Assembly (NCBI GenBank): GCA_022827885.1
Contig: JAJEIP010000016.1
Coordinates: forward strand, 1 to 59,847
Source: Candidatus Poribacteria bacterium
GTDB taxonomy: Bacteria; Poribacteria; WGA-4E; WGA-3G
DNA: 59,847 bases
Direction of reading: 5' to 3'
A model generated the notes under the pieces. It saw only the letters and a program-made list of their open reading frames with translations, was not told the origin of the DNA and ran no database searches. Positions 59,223-59,847 of the stretch are shown piece by piece; within the stretch, counting starts at the first letter, position 1; each line of letters begins with the position of its first letter. The position numbers and the translations under genes are program-made.

Positions 59223-59847
59223 TTAGTCACGATTCCTTTTCAGTTGTCCCCACGTCGTGGCGACCTTGTCCTCCGGTTCAACAGGCAGTAGCCCACCGTC
59301 CATAACGTTTGTGATCTCTTTTTCGCTGAGCGCTCTGTCGTAAACGTAGAGATCATCAATATAGAACTTCGCAGCGTTATAACCCGTTCTACCGATGTAA
59401 AGTTTCTCTGCCCCTTGGGCGTGATCCTTCGGAACAGTCTGTTTATCAACCTCTTTGCCATCGATGTAAAACAGGAAGTCGGTCCCTTCTTTTATCCCAG
59501 CAATGTGATACCATTTATTTTCATCAAATGTATCACCTTCACCATCGGGACCAACACAATGGCTGCCGGCGTTCCCGGGATTGAATCGGTAGTGAATGTG
59601 CAGTGGCACACGGTTACAGGTCCAGATACCGGGTGAGCGGTCAGAGCCTGGAGCCTTTTTCGCAATAATTTGATCCCAGCCACCGGAGTTTGGATCCGTA
59701 AAGTTGAGCCAGAAGAGATAGGAGTTGTCCGTATAATCCTCTAATTCCTTGAAGGAATCGACCGTCACACTGTCCCCGGGCTTTGCGAACAACATTGAAC
59801 CATTACCGTGGACGACTTCATCCTTGACGATCTTCGCGCCATCAACG
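59223..59847 (-). CDS. LamG/concanavalin-like domain protein, N-terminal part beyond the window
   Basis: The reading frame stays open to the window edge, so the real start is missing and the listed ATG at 59795 is internal. A LamG-like jellyroll shows in VTVDSFKELEDYTDNSYLFW, KWYHIAGIKEGTDFLFYIDG, KLYIGRTGYNAAKFYIDDLY and VYDRALSEKEIT. Such domains bind sugars at the cell surface, often in large secreted proteins. It ends 96 bases before the TPR gene start; a palindrome-like segment (GGCACGGGAGCCGCCCCTAT) is in the gap. Confidence 0.8.
   Translation of the reverse strand, partial: VDGAKIVKDEVVHGNGSMLFAKPGDSVTVDSFKELEDYTDNSYLFWLNFTDPNSGGWDQIIAKKAPGSDRSPGIWTCNRVPLHIHYRFNPGNAGSHCVGPDGEGDTFDENKWYHIAGIKEGTDFLFYIDGKEVDKQTVPKDHAQGAEKLYIGRTGYNAAKFYIDDLYVYDRALSEKEITNVMDGGLLPVEPEDKVATTWGQLKRNRD

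Overview
This window looks like chromosome from a Gram-negative bacterium of moderate GC content. It carries a lipopolysaccharide transport block (lptC-lptA-lptB), a lipid A acyltransferase and many lipoproteins with a clear lipobox. The mix of gene families (NHL propeller, LamG domain, Gfo/Idh/MocA oxidoreductase, two xylose-isomerase-like epimerases, creatininase, HpcH/HpaI aldolase, DUF6784/6785-like membrane protein, cytochrome P460) and the many small palindromic repeats between genes resemble Candidatus Poribacteria and related PVC/FCB-like lineages. That placement is an inference from gene content and was not checked against any database.

Layout. 1-1700: a minus-strand RNA operon behind a perfect TTGACA-17-TATAAT promoter. 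It holds tRNA-Ser(TGA), tRNA-Ser(GCT), tRNA-Arg(ACG), the tRNA adenosine deaminase gene tadA, tRNA-Ser(CGA), tRNA-Ala(CGC) and tRNA-Ser(GGA), followed by a large-type SRP RNA that runs off the left edge. 1700-10900: an ECF sigma factor, a HAMP histidine kinase, a polytopic membrane protein, an exported NHL protein, a GNAT acetyltransferase and a Gfo/Idh/MocA oxidoreductase. 10880-14600: minus-strand potA-like ATPase, gatB behind a tandemly duplicated leader, and an aldo/keto reductase. 14800-17100: a TPR lytic transglycosylase. 17100-28800: a long minus-strand block reading P460 lipoprotein, lpxL-like, lptC, lptA, lptB, rpoN, raiA/hpf, valS, thioesterase, nadB. Its core order lptC-lptA-lptB-rpoN-hpf matches the one known in proteobacteria.

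29000-39200: MATE exporter, a second sigma-70 family factor, then an apparent operon of a small membrane protein, an epimerase, a TolB-propeller/M28 peptidase/PDZ fusion and two receptor-type substrate-binding lipoproteins. 39400-46400: a nuclease/phosphatase-fold lipoprotein, small lipoprotein, APH-like kinase, creatininase, aldolase, an unknown gene and a DUF433/PD-(D/E)XK-like pair, with three copies of a dispersed palindromic repeat. 46375-52977: a pyrimidine operon (pyrR-pyrC-carA-carB) with its own promoter and a PyrR-type attenuator. 53000-59847: two unknown proteins, a sigma-54 activator with a degenerate receiver, nagB, an epimerase, a TPR protein and a LamG fragment at the right edge.

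How the parts fit. RpoN and an NtrC-type activator both lie here, so sigma-54 control is present, although I found no convincing -24/-12 site. The translation genes gatB and valS share a duplicated leader module. The tRNA-Arg(ACG)/tadA pair puts an editing enzyme and its likely substrate on one transcript. Pyrimidine genes appear to be controlled by PyrR at the RNA level. The features most worth a second look are the duplicated gatB and valS leaders, the tRNA-tadA operon, the structured carA-carB gap, the insertion in RpoN, and a palindromic repeat lodged inside two protein-coding regions.
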